Source: Desmodesmus armatus
Lineage: Eukaryota > Chlorophyta > Chlorophyceae > Sphaeropleales > Scenedesmaceae
Direction of reading: 5' to 3'
Assembly: GCA_007449985.2 (NCBI GenBank)
Contig: VIIQ02000081.1
Span: 1-64,000, forward strand
Length of the DNA stretch: 64,000 nucleotides
Both the position numbers and the translations under genes were made by a program. Below, piece by piece: positions 60,725 through 64,000 of this stretch (position 1 is the stretch's first letter; every line of letters begins with the position of its first letter). The notes below the pieces were generated by a model, which worked only from the letters and a program-made list of their open reading frames with translations, made no database searches and had not been told where the DNA came from.

Positions 60725-62097
60725 GGTTTGCTGCCTAAAGCTTGCAGCAATGATGCTTCGCAGCCAGCTGGCTGCTCTGAGGGTAGCAGATACTCACTTG
60801 TAGTCCTTTGCAAAGTGTTGATGCGCTGTATGAATGTATGAGTGATGTTCAGGCACCCGGTTCGACCACAGGTCGCTGCTGGGGCTGGTTGCTGCACCTG
60901 TGCGCTCTGAATTGGGGATTCAAATGAGCGAGTACTCGGGAAACACTGCCAGAAGTTTACACCAAGCACTGTCAAAGCCGAGTGCGACGCACAGAGCACC
61001 ACAGCGGCACAAAGGAATCGGCACTGCAGGCGGTAAACCCTGAACCCGCCAGTGATCCTGTGCATCGCAGCACCAAACTCATCGCATACAACTCCCAAGC
61101 ACTTAACCACCAATAATAGCACTGCCACGCAGCAGTATCTGGCATGATCTGATATCACCCAGAGTCCTTGTTGACTCAACATGATTAGTCAACTATCACA
61201 CTGATTCTGCTAAGGCATGTGTTGTATAGCCTTGTACACAGCATAACCTTCCTGTGAGGATTACTGCTCACTCAGCAGGAATCGGTCAGTGTAGCTGCTG
61301 CTCGTGTCAGCTGACGCAGTAGAACACTGACCTGCTCAGATTGCTGCTAGGGGTGTACACTCCCCCCCACTGCTGCTGGGGTAACACTACACAGCAGCAG
61401 TACTCACATTGAGCAGCTACAAACAACCCAATCCAAAAGCAACATGCAACAGCTGATAGCACACAGCTGATGCGCAACGCACGGGGAAAACTGCACATTG
61501 CTTGCAGAGAATGCTGCTGTGACCACACAACACAAGTCAACAGACATTTTTGTTTTTTGTCTTTTCTCACCACGGCATCTAGGCACATCCAGACGCTGGG
61601 CACACACACTACAACGCATGTGATGTTTGTGCATTGCACAGTCAATAAAACACACACACATAATTGACAAACAAACCCAGCCACTGCTGGATCTGCTGCA
61701 CACAAGTGAGTCATGCAGCACTCACTTAACTACTCAGGAAGCATATTTCACTGAGCTTGACAAGCACAAACAGTGGCCCTTTGCGCTCACTGCTGCTAAA
61801 TCCCAACCAACATGCAAGCAGGACAGATGCCCCCACATCGTTCGCATGTGAAAGGCAAAGCTACTATCCACAATGTCCACTAAATCAACTGCTGCTCCCA
61901 ACCTCCTGCAAAGCTGCTTGCCAGTCTGGGCACCCCCAGCTGGCACAAACCATCGCTCCAGCAGAGGCCACTCCAGACGGCCTTAAACCACTGCTGCCAA
62001 AAGCTGTTGTCGCTACCAAAGGCCAATCCAGACGGCCCAGCAATTGCTGCTGCTGCTGCTAATTGCTGCGGCAGCACCTGCTGTCTCTGCCATATCA
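60725..62097. other. Gene-poor, CAG/CA-rich DNA
   Basis: No gene is recognised. Composition returns to the CA- and CAG-rich type seen at 1-2.3 kb. It probably includes the 3' flank of the minus-strand ORF ending at 62,098. Confidence 0.35.
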
Positions 62098-63333
62098 TTA
62101 CCTGCGCCGGGTGTTGGAACGGTATGCCAGGCGATCCTGCTTGTATGCTGTTCGCAGGAAGCAGATTGGGCATGTGTCGTTAAGTTTTGGGTTCTTCTCC
62201 GGGTTGTGCGCTGGGTCGTGTGCTGCCACTGGGAACCACGTGCCCTGGTAATCCATAACTCCTGCTAATCCATAACCGTCCTTGCCCACCCTGCAGTTGT
62301 TGCGGGTAAAGCCCAAAGGAGGGAGCTCGTACTCAGGTACGTCTGCGGGTTTGGGAGGCCCGTCCATGTCGTACTTGCTGCTGCTGCGACCACCACGGTC
62401 CTGGTTGTCGTCCTTGCCGCGGCCCTTGCTGCGGCTCCTGCTGCGTTTGGGCTTGCGCTCCCTGTTGTCGGCATTGGGGCTGCGGCCGCGGCTCCCGCTG
62501 CGCTCCTGCGTATGCTCCCCATCATTACCCTTGCCGCTGCTGCTGCTTCCGCGCTGCGGAGGCACAAACTCTAAGGGTAGTTTCACGCGACTCCAATCAA
62601 AGCCTACTGCTGCAGGTGCCTCCTGGTTTGCTGCCGGCTCTACTGCGCGGTTCCCTTCTGCAGCCCTTGCCTTCGCTGCTGCCTCCTTTGCAAGTGCTTC
62701 AGCTGCTGCAGCCTCCCTTGCTGCAGCCTCCCTTGCTGCAGCCTCCCTTGCTGCAGCTGCCCGTGCTGCTTCTGCCTCCAAGTCTGTATCTGCATTCTGC
62801 AGCATGTGCTGGTCTGCCTCCTTTGCCCGCCTTGCCGCAACTGTGAGGTCCTCTGACATCCCGTTGGCATAGCCGCCAAGGTGACATGCAACACGGGTGA
62901 TGCCAAGCACGTCCATTGCTGCTTCGCGCTCCACCCATCGCTGCTGCTCTAGTGTAAGCTGCCACAAGCTCCTGTCAATACCCCTCAGCTCATCCCTGTC
63001 CCGCCGAAGCCCATGGTAGATTGCGCGTACCCTCGTGACCAGTTGGCCGGCTGGGTCCTCCGCTACTGCCGCAGGCAGGTCCATGTGAGCTGCTATGTCC
63101 TGCTGCATGGGCTCCTCAGGCAAGCCCTCGCCCCCAAAGTCCGGCTGCTCTGCACCCTCACTGTCTGGCTGCTGAGGCAACTCCTCCTCTCCAGATCCTA
63201 GCAGTGCCACTTCCTCACTGACTGGCTGCTCCTGCAACTCCTCCCAGGAGTCCTCCCCGTAGTCCAGCTGCTCCTCTATTACACTGCTGGCACCAGGTGC
63301 TGTGTCGGGCATAAATGAGAACACGCCCTGCAC
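62098..63333 (-). CDS. Acidic, coiled-coil, RS-rich protein; possible mobile-element ORF
   Basis: An uninterrupted 411-codon frame. Residues 1-90 are acidic (runs of E, D and Q). About 95-185 look helical (LTLEQQRWVEREAAMDVLGI). About 190-235 are Ala/Glu/Arg repeats (four REAAA copies) that should form a coiled coil. About 270-330 are basic and RS-rich (KRSRSRSKGRGK). The C-terminal part is compact, with GFTRNNCRVGKDGYGLAGVM and TCPICFL, ending in basic residues. The layout (acidic head, coiled coil, basic linker, small Cys-bearing end) fits a nucleic-acid-binding protein such as a retroelement Gag, but also a splicing-type RS protein. I do not recognise a family. An acceptor-like sequence was not needed for the start at 63,333. 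Confidence 0.55.
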   Translation of the reverse strand: MQGVFSFMPDTAPGASSVIEEQLDYGEDSWEELQEQPVSEEVALLGSGEEELPQQPDSEGAEQPDFGGEGLPEEPMQQDIAAHMDLPAAVAEDPAGQLVTRVRAIYHGLRRDRDELRGIDRSLWQLTLEQQRWVEREAAMDVLGITRVACHLGGYANGMSEDLTVAARRAKEADQHMLQNADTDLEAEAARAAAAREAAAREAAAREAAAAEALAKEAAAKARAAEGNRAVEPAANQEAPAAVGFDWSRVKLPLEFVPPQRGSSSSGKGNDGEHTQERSGSRGRSPNADNRERKPKRSRSRSKGRGKDDNQDRGGRSSSKYDMDGPPKPADVPEYELPPLGFTRNNCRVGKDGYGLAGVMDYQGTWFPVAAHDPAHNPEKNPKLNDTCPICFLRTAYKQDRLAYRSNTRRR

Positions 63334-63508
63334 AGTGGAGAGGTTAGCAGTGCAGGACAGAAGGTTGAGCGTGTCAGCTAATCACCTGCTTAGTCAGCCT
63401 GCAGTATGCACTATCATGCCCCCCCTTCCTTGAAGCCCCTTGGTGCTAAGCTACTACTGCGCCGTCTTAGCGAAACCGGACCGAGATAATGAACCGAGCA
63501 TCCAGTGC

Positions 63509-64000
63509 TCAATGCAGCCAGTTGTCGATGTCTATGCCTTGCCTACTGAGCACCAGCCAGCAGCCATTCTTGCCCCTGAATGCTGCTGCTCGCCGTTGCT
63601 GCTTGAGTGCACTGAACAGAGGGTGGATGTCAGCTGGAAACGCCAGTGAAGGCACGTAACAGAGCACCACCAATGGCCTCATTTGCAGTGCTGTGAAAAC
63701 TGCATGAAGCACAAAGGGTGCTGTAGGTGTAATGATGATGGCTGTAGCGCCGTGCTGTACAGGCCCGCAGCCCACAGTGAACGGTCGCCCAGCAAAAACC
63801 TGCTGCCACTGGGTGTTGAGTGTTAGTGGGTCCACCAGGGCTTGAACCAGGGACATCTGCACTGTAAGCTGCAGCAACTGCACATCTGCCGGTGAGACCC
63901 TTGTGGAAGGAACAGCTACTGAACCGCCAGCAACCCTGCTGACCAGCTGTCGTGCGTACGCCACTGCTGCTGCCAGTGACTCTGGTGTAGGAATGCTGGC
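63509..64000 (-). CDS. Partial ORF of unknown function, cut by the window edge
   Basis: The frame is open from the right edge of the window (reading ASIPTPESLAAAVAYARQL) to the stop at 63,509, so the 5' part is missing. It looks like a globular alpha/beta domain with hydrophobic strands (GATAIIITPTAPFVLHAV, MRPLVVLCYVPSLAF) and ends NGCWLVLSRQGIDIDNW. It lies in the same orientation and 175 bases upstream of the RS-rich ORF, so the two may belong to one element or transcript. I do not recognise it. Confidence 0.45.
   Translation of the reverse strand, partial: ASIPTPESLAAAVAYARQLVSRVAGGSVAVPSTRVSPADVQLLQLTVQMSLVQALVDPLTLNTQWQQVFAGRPFTVGCGPVQHGATAIIITPTAPFVLHAVFTALQMRPLVVLCYVPSLAFPADIHPLFSALKQQRRAAAFRGKNGCWLVLSRQGIDIDNWLH

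Noticed and set aside
1..64000. tRNA and rRNA genes
   Set aside because: I saw no stretch with a convincing cloverleaf or conserved rRNA segment, but a covariance-model scan was not possible.

Overview
This window is nuclear DNA from a eukaryote, most likely a chlorophyte green alga of the Chlorophyceae (Sphaeropleales/Scenedesmus-like is my best guess; the lineage is inference). The signs are intron-rich genes with GT-AG junctions, proteins full of poly-Ala, poly-Gln and poly-Ser, a plant-type tandem CCCH zinc-finger protein, an AP2-type DNA-binding domain, a chloroplast-transit-like leader, a short TTTAGGG tract, and TGTAA near gene 3' ends. There is no prokaryotic operon structure. All coordinates, splice sites and identities were read by eye, without database searches.

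Layout. 1-2.9 kb is CA/CAG-rich DNA with no gene I recognise, ending in a small inverted-repeat element. 2.98-5.98 kb (minus) is a membrane-anchored FkbM-type methyltransferase gene whose second exon is split by a 1.57-kb LINE-like insertion with a 7-bp target duplication. About 6.5-33.0 kb is one 13-kb unit present twice in direct tandem (copy 1 about 6.5-19.5 kb, copy 2 about 19.5-33.0 kb). Each copy carries, in order, a giant fold-back hairpin, a two-exon AP2-domain gene, a 7-kb GT-rich tract with a decayed Ty3/Gypsy-like integrase, and five units of a roughly 360-bp satellite. Copy 2 alone carries a 486-bp retroelement-like insertion with an 8-bp target duplication.

33.3-36.4 kb (minus) encodes a Golgi-type membrane-anchored fusion of UDP-GlcNAc 2-epimerase and a GT2 glycosyltransferase. 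37.2-38.7 kb (minus) is the 3' part of a C-terminally anchored membrane protein. 39.4-41.0 kb (minus) is a six-exon thioredoxin-fold protein with a plastid-like leader. 41-43.5 kb shows nothing recognisable. 43.5-45.4 kb (minus) is a CCCH zinc-finger gene, and 46.5-51.7 kb (plus) an eight-exon PNGase A-like glycoamidase. 52.4-55.1 kb (plus) is a divergent protein kinase. 55.2-62.1 kb is gene-poor, with minisatellites, a telomere-like tract and a 147-bp palindrome. 62.1-64 kb (minus) holds two ORFs, an acidic/coiled-coil/RS protein and one cut by the window edge, possibly from a mobile element.

Three genes (FkbM methyltransferase, epimerase-glycosyltransferase, PNGase A) act on glycans in the secretory pathway; whether their proximity means anything is unknown. 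Most real genes here are spliced, so single ORFs show only pieces of them; the exon joins below were checked for phase.
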